5,628 nt of DNA from positions 1 to 5,628 of the forward strand of contig JACNFI010000087.1 of NCBI GenBank assembly GCA_014384665.1, in the 5' to 3' direction. Made by a program: the position numbers and the translations under genes. The stretch comes from Candidatus Cloacimonadota bacterium (GTDB lineage Bacteria; Cloacimonadota; Cloacimonadia; JGIOTU-2). The number at the start of each line of letters is the position of its first letter. Position 1 is the first letter of the stretch. Below are positions 5,385 through 5,628 of the stretch, piece by piece. The notes beneath the pieces were generated by a model. That model made no database searches. It had not been told where the DNA came from and was given only the letters and a program-made list of their open reading frames with translations.

Positions 5385-5396
5385 AAACGGAGTAAA
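5385..5396 (+). repeat. right 12-bp direct repeat (likely target-site duplication)
   Basis: The sequence aaacggagtaaa is identical to 5220-5231. It directly abuts the right end of the MITE-like element and lies just before the ribosome binding site of the secreted protein gene. Confidence 0.6.
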
Positions 5397-5400
5397 TAAA

Positions 5401-5406
5401 AAGGAG
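5401..5406 (+). promoter_or_regulatory. ribosome binding site of the secreted protein gene
   Basis: AAGGAG is a strong Shine-Dalgarno sequence. Two ATG codons follow in tandem at 5410 and 5413. The spacing is 3 bases to the first and 6 to the second, so the second is the better start. Confidence 0.75.
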
Positions 5407-5412
5407 ATTATG

Positions 5413-5628
5413 ATGTTAAGAAATCATACTAAAAGAATAATCTTATTATTAGTAATAAGTTTATTTTTCAGTGTTTTAATATTTGCCGGTCCTAATGAGA
5501 ATGCCGGTATAAGATTTGACTTAGATGCCACCACTTATGGCAACCAGAATGATACTACAATGGCAGCACCATCTGTGGGCGATTACATACGGTTGGATGT
5601 GTATGCCATTGATGTTCACAATCTCGAT
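5413..5628 (+). CDS. secreted protein with signal peptide, probable cohesin-type domain (3' end outside window)
   Basis: Only the first 72 residues are in the window, and the frame is open to the last base. The start at 5413 is chosen for its distance from AAGGAG; an ATG directly before it (5410) would add one residue. The N-terminus is a classical signal peptide: a basic stretch MLRNHTKR, a hydrophobic core IILLLVISLFFSVLIF, and a likely cleavage after the A of LIFA. The mature start (GIRFDLDATTYGNQN, then VGDYIRLDVYAIDVHNLD) resembles the first strands of cohesin-type domains of bacterial surface proteins, where a line like GDxhxhxVxhxxVxxL is common. The protein is therefore likely exported and perhaps anchored or part of a surface assembly. 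The cohesin call rests on about 40 residues and could be wrong; another beta-sandwich domain is possible. The preceding TrmB-type gene may regulate it. Confidence 0.8.
   Translation, partial: MLRNHTKRIILLLVISLFFSVLIFAGPNENAGIRFDLDATTYGNQNDTTMAAPSVGDYIRLDVYAIDVHNLD

Overview
The window is AT-rich and looks bacterial. It carries two complete protein genes, the 5' end of a third, and long gene-free stretches full of palindromic repeats. All three genes lie on the + strand. The species cannot be named from this sequence. A DinG helicase fused to a DnaQ-type exonuclease, a TrmB-type regulator, a secreted cohesin-like protein and many small palindromic elements together would fit an uncultivated candidate-phylum bacterium; that is an inference, not an identification.

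Layout. Bases 1-423 hold no gene. They contain a patchwork of inverted and direct repeats and then a plausible sigma-70-type promoter (333-361) for the first gene. Bases 424-3291 encode a 955-residue DinG-family protein with an intact DEDDh exonuclease domain and a complete superfamily 2 helicase carrying four cysteines spaced as in the E. coli DinG iron-sulfur cluster. A 25-bp tandem array (3291-3390) starts on the last base of its stop codon. Bases 3490-3927 are an almost unbroken series of stem-loops: a branched palindrome with two side hairpins (3524-3594), a long hairpin (3597-3636), twin hairpins (3655-3712), and a 144-nt multi-stem domain with a possible H-type pseudoknot (3753-3896). 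The last of these is the best candidate in the window for an undescribed structured RNA. It may alternatively be the remnant of an IS200/IS605-type element end.

An AT-rich leader (3928-4279) precedes a 273-residue TrmB-type transcriptional regulator (4280-5101). A hairpin (5109-5149) follows it, then a short palindrome (5192-5207) and a 153-bp MITE-like element (5232-5384). That element has 17-bp imperfect terminal inverted repeats, three internal hairpins and directly abutting perfect 12-bp direct repeats. It sits just upstream of the ribosome binding site of the third gene (5413 to the window end), which starts with a clear signal peptide and continues into what looks like a cohesin-type surface domain.

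How the genes relate. DinG is a DNA repair or recombination-intermediate enzyme and probably stands alone, since about 1 kb of repeats separates it from the regulator. The TrmB-like regulator and the secreted protein are consecutive and co-directional, so the regulator may control that gene, but no operator could be shown. The MITE-like insertion could have altered expression of the secreted protein gene.
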